From Deferrisoma camini S3R1 (GTDB lineage: Bacteria; Desulfobacterota; Deferrisomatia; Deferrisomatales; Deferrisomataceae): DNA of 64,000 bases. Below, one piece after another: positions 8,158-18,081 of this stretch; position 1 is the first letter of the stretch, and every line of letters starts with the position of its first letter. Position numbers and translations under genes: made by a program. The notes under the pieces are model-generated. The model was given only the letters and a program-made list of their open reading frames with translations, was not told the DNA's origin and ran no database searches. Where the stretch lies: positions 330,824-394,823 of the forward strand of contig NZ_JAFN01000001.1 in assembly GCF_000526155.1 (NCBI RefSeq). Reading direction: 5' to 3'.

Positions 8158-8607
8158 ATGTCCGATCGGAAGACGAGGCCCACGGCGTTCCTCACCCCGG
8201 AGGAGAAGCGCCGGGTGGAAACCGCGATCGCCGAGGCCGAGCGACGCACCAGCGCCGAGATCCGGGTGGTGATCTCCCGACGGGCCCGAGGGGATCCCCT
8301 CGAGGCGGCCCGCCGGGCCTTCGCCCGGCTGGGCATGCACGAGACCCGGGAGCGCAACGGCGTGATCATCTACCTGGCCACCGCAGAGCGCCGGTTCGCC
8401 ATCTTCGGCGACGAAGGGGTGCACCGGTTCGTGGGGCAGGCCGGGTGGGAGAGCATCCGCGACGGCATGGCCGAGCGGTTCGCCCGGGGCGCCTTTGGCG
8501 AGGGCCTGGTCTATGCCGTGGAGCAGGTGGGCAAGGTCCTGGCCGAGCACTTCCCGTGGCGCGAGGACGACGTGAACGAGCTGCCCGACGAGGTGGTGGA
8601 GGAGTGA
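8158..8607 (+). CDS. TPM-domain protein (soluble)
   Basis: A 149-residue protein with a single TPM domain (LTPEEKRRVETAIAEAERRT, TSAEIRVVISRRA, FAIFGDEGVHRFVGQAGW) and no membrane segment or signal peptide. It follows the larger TPM gene by three bases and completes a LemA-TPM-TPM unit. Function is inferred only from context, as an envelope or stress-related module; TPM proteins elsewhere include a thylakoid phosphatase. Confidence 0.88.
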   Translation: MSDRKTRPTAFLTPEEKRRVETAIAEAERRTSAEIRVVISRRARGDPLEAARRAFARLGMHETRERNGVIIYLATAERRFAIFGDEGVHRFVGQAGWESIRDGMAERFARGAFGEGLVYAVEQVGKVLAEHFPWREDDVNELPDEVVEE

Positions 8608-8642
8608 ACGCCCGCTCCTCCCGGCCGGGCCGGAGATGGAGT

Positions 8643-9314
8643 ATGCTGGAGCGGATTCCCTTGGCCGCGATCTTGGCGGGGGGCAAGGGGCGCCGCATGG
8701 GCGGCCGGGACAAGGCGCGCATGGAGTTCTTGGGCGTCCCTTTGATCGAGCGGGTGCGTGCGGCCGTGGAGCCGCTGGCCGGTGCGGTGATCGTGGTGGG
8801 GGGGAAGGAGTACCTGGCCCACCGGGGGATCCCCACCGTCCCGGACCGGTTCCCCGGGGCCAGCGCCCTGGGGGGGATCGCCACGGCCCTCGCCTGGGCA
8901 CGGGAGAACCTGGGCCCAGGCGTTTGGGTTCTCTGCCTCGCCTGTGACATGCCCCTGATCCGGCGAGGGGTCCTCTCCCTGATCTGGTCCCGCCGGGACG
9001 AGGCCCAGGTGGTCGTGCCCCGGGTGGAGGCCGGGTATGAGCCCCTGTGCGCCCTCTACCGGGAGGACGCCCTGGAGGTGTTGCTGGAACGGATCTCCGC
9101 CGGAGATCTGGGCATCTTGCGGGCGTTCTCCCGGTTACGAACCGTGGAGGTTGGGGAGGAGGAGGTGCGGCGGGTGGATCCTGATCTGCGGACGTTTCTG
9201 AACCTGAACCGCCCCGAGGACGTGGAACGGGCTTTGTCTAGAGCCGGCGGCGCCGGTGCCAGTGCTCCAGATAGTTCTCCCCCTGGCGCCGCCAGTCGTC
9301 GAGGCGTCGGGTGA
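8643..9314 (+). CDS. mobA: Molybdenum cofactor guanylyltransferase
   Basis: Nucleotidyltransferase that links GMP to molybdopterin for DMSO-reductase-family enzymes. The N-terminal signature AILAGGKGRRMGGRDKA (residues 9-25), LGGIATALAWA and LACDMPLIRR are typical MobA features, as is NLNRPEDV near the C-terminus. Length 223 residues. The last 25 or so residues (Gly/Ala/Ser/Pro-rich) lie beyond the conserved fold and overlap a possible small gene on the other strand. It probably belongs to the upstream operon (35-nt gap). Confidence 0.92.
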   Translation: MLERIPLAAILAGGKGRRMGGRDKARMEFLGVPLIERVRAAVEPLAGAVIVVGGKEYLAHRGIPTVPDRFPGASALGGIATALAWARENLGPGVWVLCLACDMPLIRRGVLSLIWSRRDEAQVVVPRVEAGYEPLCALYREDALEVLLERISAGDLGILRAFSRLRTVEVGEEEVRRVDPDLRTFLNLNRPEDVERALSRAGGAGASAPDSSPPGAASRRGVG

Positions 9315-9369
9315 GGAACCGCACGATCCGTTGCAGGGGAAACAGTTTCAACCACATGCTCCGTGTCAT
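9238..9369 (-). CDS. Possible small basic protein (43 residues)
   Basis: A short frame reading MTRSMWLKLFPLQRIV and ending in EHWHRRRRL: strongly basic and amphipathic, with Trp and Tyr content unlike shadow frames of this GC-rich genome. It overlaps the tail of mobA on the other strand by 77 nt. No convincing ribosome-binding site is seen, and an internal ATG at 9357 is an alternative start. It could be a real small membrane-surface protein or a chance frame. Confidence 0.3.
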   Translation of the reverse strand: MTRSMWLKLFPLQRIVRFLTRRLDDWRRQGENYLEHWHRRRRL

Positions 9370-9596
9370 GAAAAGCAGCTTTCTTGAGGCCTCCGGTAAG
9401 GTGGCGGCTGATTTGTAGTTTATGCAGAAACTGTGCCTTAGTCCAGGAGGCGGAGCAGGGGGAGAGAGGGTAACCGGGTTCCACCAAAGGGAAGTTTGGC
9501 GACCCTTCCGCTGTTTCCCCCGATTCCCTCGGTGTTGACCGCCGGGGAGGGGTGACTCGAGCCGCCGCCAAACCACGTCGTTTGGGCTCCCATGGG
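9370..9596. other. Gene-free stretch upstream of the rplU promoter
   Basis: Slightly less GC-rich than its neighbours, with no recognisable gene, repeat family or hairpin terminator. Nothing functional is claimed. Confidence 0.4.
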
Positions 9597-9626
9597 TTGA
9601 CAGCGAGTCCGCGGGTTCACTATAGT
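9597..9626 (+). promoter_or_regulatory. Promoter of rplU-rpmA
   Basis: A perfect TTGACA at 9597-9602 and TATAGT at 9621-9626, separated by 18 bp, predict a 5' leader of roughly 50 nt before rplU. The leader contains a GGCCC...GGGCC hairpin that could act in L21 autoregulation, but it was not matched to the known L21 leader. Confidence 0.8.
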
Positions 9627-9685
9627 CCGCTTTTCGCTCGAAACAGGGGCCCTCGGCGGGGCCATAGGTTTGGAGGAAGAAACCG

Positions 9686-10000
9686 ATGTACGCAGTGATC
9701 CGCACCGGAGGCAAGCAGTACCTGGTGGGCCAGGGGGACTTCGTGAAGGTGGAGAAGCTCCCGGGAGACGTGGGTCAGGAGGTGGTGTTCGAGGAGGTGC
9801 TCCTGGTGAACGACGGGAGCGAGCTCAAGCTGGGCAAGCCCGTGGTGGAGGGCGTCCGGGTCCGCGGCACCATCGTGGAGCAGGGCCGCGACAAGAAGAT
9901 CATCGTGTTCAAGATGAAGCGCCGCAAGGGGTACCGCCGGAAGCAGGGGCACCGGCAGCACTACACCGGCGTGAAGGTCGAGGCCATCGAGACGGCCTGA
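9686..10000 (+). CDS. rplU: 50S ribosomal protein L21
   Basis: 104-residue component of the large ribosomal subunit. The start MYAVIRTGGKQY and the C-terminal KRRKGYRRKQGHRQHYT motif are conserved in L21. Good ribosome-binding site GGAGGAAG. First gene of the rplU-rpmA pair, which has its own promoter and terminator. Confidence 0.99.
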   Translation: MYAVIRTGGKQYLVGQGDFVKVEKLPGDVGQEVVFEEVLLVNDGSELKLGKPVVEGVRVRGTIVEQGRDKKIIVFKMKRRKGYRRKQGHRQHYTGVKVEAIETA

Positions 10001-10018
10001 TCCGAGGAGGGATGGGAA

Positions 10019-10291
10019 ATGGCTCATAAGAAGGCAGGCGGAAGCTCCCGGAACGGCCGCGACAGTATCGGCAAGCGAAGGGGCGTGAAGCGGTTTGGCG
10101 GACAGGCGGTGCGCGCCGGAAACATTCTGGTGCGGCAGTTGGGCACCAAGTTCAAGCCCGGCCAGAACGTGGGCGTGGGCCGGGACCACACCCTGTTCGC
10201 CCTGGTGGACGGCGTGGTGAAGTTCGAGACGAAGGGCAGGGAGCGCCGGGTGTACGTGAACGTGGTCCCGGCCGAGGAGGCGGCTTCTTAG
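10019..10291 (+). CDS. rpmA: 50S ribosomal protein L27
   Basis: 90-residue L27, whose N-terminal tail reaches the peptidyl-transferase centre. It starts directly as [16 protein letters not shown], so there is no cleavable extension of the Firmicutes type. [15 protein letters not shown] is the family signature. It follows rplU by 18 bases, with GAGGAGGGATGGG upstream. Confidence 0.99.
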   Translation: MAHKKAGGSSRNGRDSIGKRRGVKRFGGQAVRAGNILVRQLGTKFKPGQNVGVGRDHTLFALVDGVVKFETKGRERRVYVNVVPAEEAAS

Positions 10292-10332
10292 GGGCCCCTC
10301 CCCGGACCCGACGTCTTACGCAGCCCTTGCGA

Positions 10333-10366
10333 GGCCCGGACAGGGGAACCCCGTCCGGGCCTTCGT
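10333..10366 (+). terminator. Terminator after rpmA
   Basis: A perfect 9-bp stem GGCCCGGAC (10333-10341) / GTCCGGGCC (10353-10361) with a GGGGAACCCC loop that can extend the helix, followed by TTCGTT. The T-tract is weak but the stem is strong. Confidence 0.7.
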
Positions 10367-10412
10367 TCGTGGGGCCGGGCCCATTGCCGGTGGCGGGCAT
10401 GGGGCCTGCGAT

Positions 10413-10538
10413 TCAGGTGTCAGGGGCCAGAGGGCAGAAGGCAGAAGTTCGGGTAGAGTCCAAAAGCCGTGGGGGAGTTTTGCAAAACGTGAAAGGTTTT
10501 TCTTGTCCACTGTCCTCTGAATTCTGTCCCCTGATACG
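10413..10538. repeat. Heptamer element with inverted arms (TG-x4-C type)
   Basis: The right arm reads as consecutive heptamers from 10504: TGTCCAC, TGTCCTC, TGAATTC, TGTCCCC, TGATACG. The left arm (10413-10447) carries the inverse sense (TCAGGTGTCAGGGGCCAGAGG). About 55 bp of unrelated sequence lies between, so the whole could fold as a hairpin. Sister elements are at 4459-4576 and 41044-41162. Confidence 0.7.
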
Positions 10539-10620
10539 GCCGCACGCGGCTCTCCAGCAGGCCTCATGCCCCCCGGACTCTAATGCCGCGTTGCGTTCAA
10601 ACCCAGAGCCCCCGGGGGGC

Positions 10621-10807
10621 GGGGCAAGGGACCTGCCTCCGGCCGGGCGCGAAGCCGGGCATGAGATTCGCCGCGCAGGCACGGGACCGAAGAGCTGGTT
10701 TCCATGACGACTCGGTGGAATCCGAACCCTTTCGCGGTCCGAGCGTCAGAGGCGCTGCGCAGCGAGCCAAGGGGCCGCGCCCGGCTCTCCGACAGGTCCC
10801 TTGCCCC
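10621..10807 (+). repeat. 187-bp inverted-repeat element, reference copy
   Basis: Perfect 15-bp terminal inverted repeat GGGGCAAGGGACCTG (10621-10635) and its complement (10793-10807). The interior contains GCGCGAAGCCGGGCATGAG, GGGACCGAAGAGCTGG and GGTCCGAGCGTCAGAGGCGC. The same element in reverse orientation is found at 36929-37115. It carries no open reading frame of note, so it is non-autonomous or a structured RNA or DNA element. Confidence 0.8.
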
Positions 10808-10989
10808 ACCGAGCAGGGAGCGGTAGCGCTTGTTTTTCCGCCTGGCCGGATAACCGGTCGGGTCGATATGATGACGCCAAGGAGGCGTGGCCACACTTGG
10901 AACGCTGGGAGATCACGGAGGTTTTCAAGCCTTCAAGCCTCCCAGCCTCCTAGCATCCTAGCCTCTTAGCGGAAATGGGAAACCCCTAG

Positions 10990-13124
<2,135 letters not shown>

Positions 13125-13142
13125 GGGAGCGAGGAGGGCCGG

Positions 13143-14402
13143 ATGTCGATTCGGGACGAACTGGTGGAGATGGGGCGCAAGGCCCGGCAGGCGAGCCGGG
13201 CGCTGGCGAGGCTCTCGAGCCGGGTGAAGGACGACGCCCTCAGGGCCATGGCGGACGGGCTCGAGGAGGCCCGGGCCGAGCTCCAGGCCGCCAACCGTAG
13301 GGATCTGGAGGCGGCGGAGCGGGCGGGGCTGTCGAAGGCGATGATCGACCGGCTGACCCTGTCGGACGGGGTGATCGCCTCCATGGCCCAGGGCCTGCGC
13401 GAGGTGGCGGCCCAGAACGACCCGGTGGGCGAGGTGGTGCGCATGTGGAAGCGGCCCAACGGCCTGCTGGTGGGCAAGCAGCGCATCCCCCTCGGGGTGA
13501 TCGGCATCATCTACGAGTCCCGGCCCAACGTCACCGCCGACGCCGCTGGGCTGTGCCTGAAGGCGGGCAACGCGGTGGTGCTGCGGGGCGGGAGCGAGGC
13601 GATCCACTCCAACCGGGCCATCGCGGCCGTGCTCGAGCGGGCCGCGGCCGCAGCCGGCGTGCCGGAAGGCGCGATCCAGGTGGTGGGCGTGACCGACCGG
13701 CAGGCCGTGCTGGAGATGCTCCAGCTCGACGAGTACATCGACCTCATCATCCCCCGGGGGGGGGAGGGCCTGATCCGGTTCGTCACCGACAACAGCCGGA
13801 TCCCCGTGATCAAGCACTTCAAGGGCGTGTGCCACGTGTTCGTGGACGCCTCGGCCGACCTGGACACGGCCGAGCGGATCGTGCTCAACGCCAAGTGCCA
13901 GCGGCCCGGGGTGTGCAACGCCCTGGAGACCCTGCTGGTCCACCGGGACGTGGCCGAGGCGTTCCTGCCCCGGGTCGGCGCATCCCTGGGGGAGGCGGGG
14001 GTCGAGATCCGGGGGTGTCCCCAGACCCGTCGGTGGATCCCCGAGGCCCGGGAGGCCACCGAGGACGACTGGCACGCCGAGTACCTGGATCTGATCCTGG
14101 CCGTGCGGGTGGTGGACGGCCTCGACGCAGCCATCGATCACATCGACCGGTACTCCAGCCTCCACACCGAGGCCATCGTGACCCGCGACTACGCCAACGC
14201 CCAGCGGTTTGTGCGCGAGGTGAACTCGTCGGTGGTGGCGGTGAACGCCTCGACCCGGTTCAGCGACGGCCAGCAGCTCGGGCTCGGGGCCGAGATCGGC
14301 ATCTCCACCACCAAGCTCCACGCCTTCGGACCCATGGGGGTCGTGGACCTGACCACCACGAAGTTCGTGATCTTCGGCGAAGGGCAGGTGCGTGAGGGCT
14401 GA
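13143..14402 (+). CDS. proA: Gamma-glutamyl phosphate reductase
   Basis: NADPH-dependent aldehyde-dehydrogenase-fold enzyme that makes glutamate-5-semialdehyde from the ProB product. 419 residues, the normal length. [21 protein letters not shown] and the catalytic-cysteine block [15 protein letters not shown] are diagnostic. It follows proB by 18 bases and overlaps nadD by 11 nt. Confidence 0.98.
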   Translation: MSIRDELVEMGRKARQASRALARLSSRVKDDALRAMADGLEEARAELQAANRRDLEAAERAGLSKAMIDRLTLSDGVIASMAQGLREVAAQNDPVGEVVRMWKRPNGLLVGKQRIPLGVIGIIYESRPNVTADAAGLCLKAGNAVVLRGGSEAIHSNRAIAAVLERAAAAAGVPEGAIQVVGVTDRQAVLEMLQLDEYIDLIIPRGGEGLIRFVTDNSRIPVIKHFKGVCHVFVDASADLDTAERIVLNAKCQRPGVCNALETLLVHRDVAEAFLPRVGASLGEAGVEIRGCPQTRRWIPEAREATEDDWHAEYLDLILAVRVVDGLDAAIDHIDRYSSLHTEAIVTRDYANAQRFVREVNSSVVAVNASTRFSDGQQLGLGAEIGISTTKLHAFGPMGVVDLTTTKFVIFGEGQVREG

Positions 14403-15084
14403 GCCGTCCGCCGAGACACCGCCCCCGGGGGGCGTGGGGGTGTTCGGCGGCACCTTCAACCCCGTCCACCTGGGCCACCTGCGGGCCGCCGAGGAGGTGG
14501 CTGACGCCCTAGGGTTGGAACGGGTCTGGTTCGTGCCGGCCCGGGTTCCGCCCCACAAGGGCGCCGAGTCCCTGGCCCCGGCCGAGGCCCGCTGGGGGTG
14601 GCTGCGGGAGTCCGTCGCGGGGAACCCCCGGTTCGGGGTGTCGGACCGGGAGCTGCGGCGGGCCGGCCCGAGCTACACCGTGGACACCCTGGCCGAGTTC
14701 CGGCGCGAGATGGGCCGGGACCAGAGGCTGTGGTTTCTCATGGGGGCCGATGCGTTCCGGGAGATCCACACCTGGCATCGGTACCCCGAGCTGTTCGCCC
14801 TGGCCGACCTGGCCGTGATGCGTCGGCCCCCCGACGAGGGCCCCCTGCTGCCCCCCCCGGCCCTGCGGGAGGAGTTCGAGCCCACCGCCCACGGATACCG
14901 GCACGCGTCGGGCCGCGAGGTTCGGGTCGTGCGGGTCACGCCCCTGGAGATCTCGTCGTCCACCATCCGGGCCCTGCTGGCCCAGGGGCGCTCGGTGCGG
15001 TACCTGGTGGCGGAGCCGGTGCGGGCCTCGCTGGAGCGGGCCGCCAGCCAGCATCCGGAATGGTTTCGAGGGAGCGCGAGATGA
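14392..15084 (+). CDS. nadD: Nicotinate-nucleotide adenylyltransferase
   Basis: Forms deamido-NAD from nicotinate mononucleotide and ATP. The 230-residue product has [12 protein letters not shown] (about residues 19-30, the HxGH nucleotidyltransferase motif) and a C-terminal ISSSTIR block. The GTG start lies inside the end of proA, and the TGA overlaps the ATG of rsfS. Confidence 0.97.
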   Translation: MRAEPSAETPPPGGVGVFGGTFNPVHLGHLRAAEEVADALGLERVWFVPARVPPHKGAESLAPAEARWGWLRESVAGNPRFGVSDRELRRAGPSYTVDTLAEFRREMGRDQRLWFLMGADAFREIHTWHRYPELFALADLAVMRRPPDEGPLLPPPALREEFEPTAHGYRHASGREVRVVRVTPLEISSSTIRALLAQGRSVRYLVAEPVRASLERAASQHPEWFRGSAR

Positions 15085-15467
15085 CCGACGAACAGATCCT
15101 GGAGCGGATGATGGTCTGCGTGCGCGCGGCGGCCGACAAGCGGGCCACCGATCCGGCCGTGCTCGACGTGCGCGAGGTGGCCGGGTTCACCGACTACTTC
15201 GTGATCGTGAGCGGGTCGAGCGACCGCCGGGTGCAGACCATCGCCGAGGCCGTGCTGGAGGTCATGAAGAAGCAGGGGGTGCGGCCCATCGGCACCGAGG
15301 GGATCCGGGAGGGGCGGTGGGCCCTGCTGGACTTCGGGGACTGGGTGGTCCACGTGTTCTACGAGGCGGTGCGCGAGGAGTTCGGGCTGGAGGAGCTGTG
15401 GTTCGACGCGCCCCGGATTCCGATCCCCTCGGAGGTGCTCGAGCCCCGGCGGGAGACGACCCCGTGA
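15081..15467 (+). CDS. rsfS: Ribosomal silencing factor RsfS
   Basis: 128-residue factor that binds L14 and blocks 30S-50S joining when nutrients are short. Core motifs: DVREVAGFTDYFVIVSG, SDRRVQTIAEAV and WALLDFGDWVVHVF. The nadD-rsfS order is widely conserved. Start ATGA overlaps nadD; stop GTGA overlaps gpsA. Confidence 0.97.
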   Translation: MTDEQILERMMVCVRAAADKRATDPAVLDVREVAGFTDYFVIVSGSSDRRVQTIAEAVLEVMKKQGVRPIGTEGIREGRWALLDFGDWVVHVFYEAVREEFGLEELWFDAPRIPIPSEVLEPRRETTP

Positions 15468-16495
15468 GCGCGGAGAAGGTCGCGGTGGTGGGGGCCGGGG
15501 CGTGGGGCACGGCCCTGGCCACGGTCTTGGGCCGCAAGGGCGTGGCCGTGGACCTGTGGGTGTACGAGCCGGACCTGGCCGAGCGCATGGCCGAGACGCG
15601 GGAGAACGACCTCTACCTGCCCGGGCGCCGGATCCCGGACCCGGTGCGGCCCACCCACGACCTGGAGGAGGCCGTGGCCGGGGCCTGGGTGGTGGTGAGC
15701 GTGACCCCCTCCCAGGTGGTCCGGCAGGTCATGACCCGGGCCGCCGGGGCGATCGAGGCCGACGCCTGGGTGGTCACCGCGTCCAAGGGCATCGAGATGG
15801 GTAGCCTCCGGCTCATGCACGAGGTGCTCACCGAGGCGCTTCCGCCGGGGTTCGAGGGGCGGATCGCGGCCCTGTCGGGGCCCTCGTTCGCGGCCGAGGT
15901 GGCCCAGGGCATGCCGACCGCCGTGAGCCTGGCCTGCCGCGACCCCCGGGCGGGCCGCCGGCTCCAGGAGCTGTTCAGCGACAGCCGGTTCCGGGTCTAC
16001 ACCCTGGACGACATCGTGGGGGTGGAGACCGGCGGGGCCCTGAAGAACGTGGTGGCGCTGGCCGCCGGCATCTCCGACGGCCTGGGGTTCGGCCACAACA
16101 GCCGCGCCGCCCTGATCACCCGGGGGCTGGCCGAGATCAGCCGCCTGGGCGTGGCCCTGGGGGCCGACCCCCTGACCTTCCTGGGGTTGGCCGGCATGGG
16201 GGACCTGGTGCTCACCTGCACCGGCGGCCTGTCCCGGAACCGCACCGTGGGGCTGCGGCTCGGCCAGGGGGAGCCCCTGGAGGAGATCCTCGGCTCGATG
16301 CGGGCCGTGGCCGAGGGGGTGAAGACCGCGGGCGCGGCCGTGGAGCTGGCCCGCAAGCAGGGGGTGGAGATGCCCATCGCCGAGACCGTGTGGGACGTGC
16401 TGGAGGGGCGGCTGGACCCGCGCCAGGGGGTGGAGCGGCTCATGGGCCGGCCGGCCAAGCGGGAGTTCTGGGACCTGGAGACCCCGCCCGCATGA
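15464..16495 (+). CDS. gpsA: NAD(P)-dependent glycerol-3-phosphate dehydrogenase
   Basis: Reduces dihydroxyacetone phosphate to sn-glycerol-3-phosphate for phospholipid synthesis, feeding PlsY. The 343-residue product has the dinucleotide motif VVGAGAWGTALA at its start and the substrate block TGGALKNVVALAAGISDGLGFG with the catalytic Lys. The GTG start at 15464 is set by the overlap with rsfS and by the position of the Rossmann motif. Confidence 0.98.
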   Translation: MSAEKVAVVGAGAWGTALATVLGRKGVAVDLWVYEPDLAERMAETRENDLYLPGRRIPDPVRPTHDLEEAVAGAWVVVSVTPSQVVRQVMTRAAGAIEADAWVVTASKGIEMGSLRLMHEVLTEALPPGFEGRIAALSGPSFAAEVAQGMPTAVSLACRDPRAGRRLQELFSDSRFRVYTLDDIVGVETGGALKNVVALAAGISDGLGFGHNSRAALITRGLAEISRLGVALGADPLTFLGLAGMGDLVLTCTGGLSRNRTVGLRLGQGEPLEEILGSMRAVAEGVKTAGAAVELARKQGVEMPIAETVWDVLEGRLDPRQGVERLMGRPAKREFWDLETPPA

Positions 16496-17133
16496 GTGGA
16501 GTGTTCGTGACCCTGGAGGGCGGCGAGGGCACGGGCAAGACCACCCAGGCCCAAAGGCTGGCCGAGCACCTGGAGCGGCTGGGCCACCGGGTGCGCCTGA
16601 CCCGGGAGCCCGGGGGCACCGCCCTGGGCCGGGACCTGCGGCGGATGCTCCTCGAGGTCCGGGAGGACCCCCCGTGCCCCCGGGCGGAGCTGCTCCTGTA
16701 CGGCGCGGATCGGGCCCAGCACGTGGAGCGGCTGATCCGGCCGGCCCTCGAGGCGGGGGAGGTGGTGGTGTGTGACCGGTTCACCGACGCCACCGAGGCC
16801 TACCAGGGCTGGGGCCGGGGAATGCCGGCCGAGGCGGTCCGGGCCGTGAACCGCATGGCCGCGGCCGGGGTGGTGCCGGACCGCACCGTGGTGCTCGATC
16901 TGGACCCCGAGGAGGGGGTGGCCCGGTCGCTGGGCCGCCACGGCCCGCAGGGGGCGGAGGTGCGGTTCGAGAGGGAGGACCTGGCGTTCCACCGCAGGGT
17001 CCGGCAGGGCTACCGGGCCATTGCCGAGCGCGAGCCCGGACGGGTGCGGCTGGTGGACGCCTCGGGCTCGGAGGACGAGGTGTTCGAGCGGGTGTGGGCC
17101 GCGGTGGCCGACCTGTTTCGCGGGGGGGATTAG
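16492..17133 (+). CDS. tmk: Thymidylate kinase
   Basis: Phosphorylates dTMP to dTDP. The 213-residue product has P-loop GGEGTGKTT (residues 10-18, Lys16), a DR-F motif CDRFTDATEAYQGWGRG and a lid. The start overlaps the gpsA stop (ATGA). Three bases separate it from holB, the usual tmk-holB pairing. Confidence 0.97.
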   Translation: MSGVFVTLEGGEGTGKTTQAQRLAEHLERLGHRVRLTREPGGTALGRDLRRMLLEVREDPPCPRAELLLYGADRAQHVERLIRPALEAGEVVVCDRFTDATEAYQGWGRGMPAEAVRAVNRMAAAGVVPDRTVVLDLDPEEGVARSLGRHGPQGAEVRFEREDLAFHRRVRQGYRAIAEREPGRVRLVDASGSEDEVFERVWAAVADLFRGGD

Positions 17134-17136
17134 GCC

Positions 17137-18081
17137 GTGGCCGCGGAAAGGGTGGTCGGCCACGATCGCCCCCTGCGGGTGCTCCGCCGCAGCCTGGGCT
17201 CGGGACGGGTGCCCCACGCGTACCTGTTCTGGGGGCCGGACGGCATCGGCAAGACCCGGGTGGCCCGGGAGGTGGCCCGGGCCCTGCTGTGCGGCGAGGC
17301 AGGGGCCCTGGCCCGGGGCGAGGGGTGCGGGGCGTGCCGGTCGTGCCGGCGGCTCGACTCGGGCAACCACCCGGACCTGCACGTGCTCGTGCCCCGTGGG
17401 GCGCGGGTGGGGGTGGAGGAGGTTCGGGCGCTCCAGGAAAGCCTTTCGTTTCGGCCCTTTGAGGGAGGCCGCCGGGTTGCTATAATCCCCGACGCCTTCC
17501 GGCTGACCCGGGAGGCGTCCAACGCGCTCCTGAAGACGCTGGAGGAGCCTCCCGCAGGCACCCACCTGGTGCTCACCGCCCATCACCGAGACCAGCTCCT
17601 GCCCACCGTGGTCTCCCGGTGCCAGTGCGTTCGGTTCGACCCCCTGCCGGACGGGGCCGTGGAGCAGGTCCTCGTGTCGGAGGGGATGGAGCCCGAGCAG
17701 GCCCGGGCCCTGGCCCGGGTGTGCGGCGGCCGACCCGGCCGGGTGCTCGGCCGGGAGCCGGGGGAGTTTCTGGAGTGGGTCCGGCAGGCCGAGGATCTGG
17801 TGGACCGGTGGGACGGGCTGACCGCGGGGGAGCGGCTGCGGCTGGGGGCCGAATGGGCGCGGGTTCCGGACCTGCGGGATCGGCTGGAGACCCTGCAGTG
17901 GGTGGTGCGCCGGCGCATACGTCGCCTGGACGGGGCCGTCCCTGCGTGGCTCGACCGTCAGGCCGGGCTGGCGCGGGTGTTGGAGTGGATGGATCGCAAC
18001 GTGAACACGGAACTGGCCCTGGACGCCCTGTTTCTCGGGCTGGCGGGGCAGGATTGGGAGGACCGTTGGCTCGGGTCGTAG
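17137..18081 (+). CDS. holB: DNA polymerase III delta' subunit
   Basis: Clamp-loader subunit. The 314-residue product has an AAA+ P-loop GPDGIGKTRVARE, a four-cysteine zinc module near residues 50-70 (CGEAG...GCGACRSC), the sensor motif LLKTLEEPPAGTHLVL and PTVVSRCQ. GTG start three bases after tmk. The next gene starts 16 nt before its stop. Confidence 0.96.
   Translation: MAAERVVGHDRPLRVLRRSLGSGRVPHAYLFWGPDGIGKTRVAREVARALLCGEAGALARGEGCGACRSCRRLDSGNHPDLHVLVPRGARVGVEEVRALQESLSFRPFEGGRRVAIIPDAFRLTREASNALLKTLEEPPAGTHLVLTAHHRDQLLPTVVSRCQCVRFDPLPDGAVEQVLVSEGMEPEQARALARVCGGRPGRVLGREPGEFLEWVRQAEDLVDRWDGLTAGERLRLGAEWARVPDLRDRLETLQWVVRRRIRRLDGAVPAWLDRQAGLARVLEWMDRNVNTELALDALFLGLAGQDWEDRWLGS

Larger units (their letters stand above)
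10390..10986. repeat. Intergenic repeat mosaic between rpmA and obgE
   Basis: No gene is seen in this stretch. It contains a TG-x4-C heptamer element with inverted arms (10413-10538), the CGCACGCGGCTCTCC module (about 10540-10575, also near 22130-22160), the complete 187-bp element (10621-10807) with its ~40-bp right flank (CCGAGCAGGGAGCGG), the ~65-bp companion module (10868-10931) and octamer repeats (10925-10974) that end just before obgE. Confidence 0.75.

Noticed and set aside
9627..9685. Ribosomal protein L21 leader RNA
   Set aside because: A small GGCCC/GGGCC hairpin is present, but it could not be matched to the known L21 leader structure, so it is only mentioned with the promoter.
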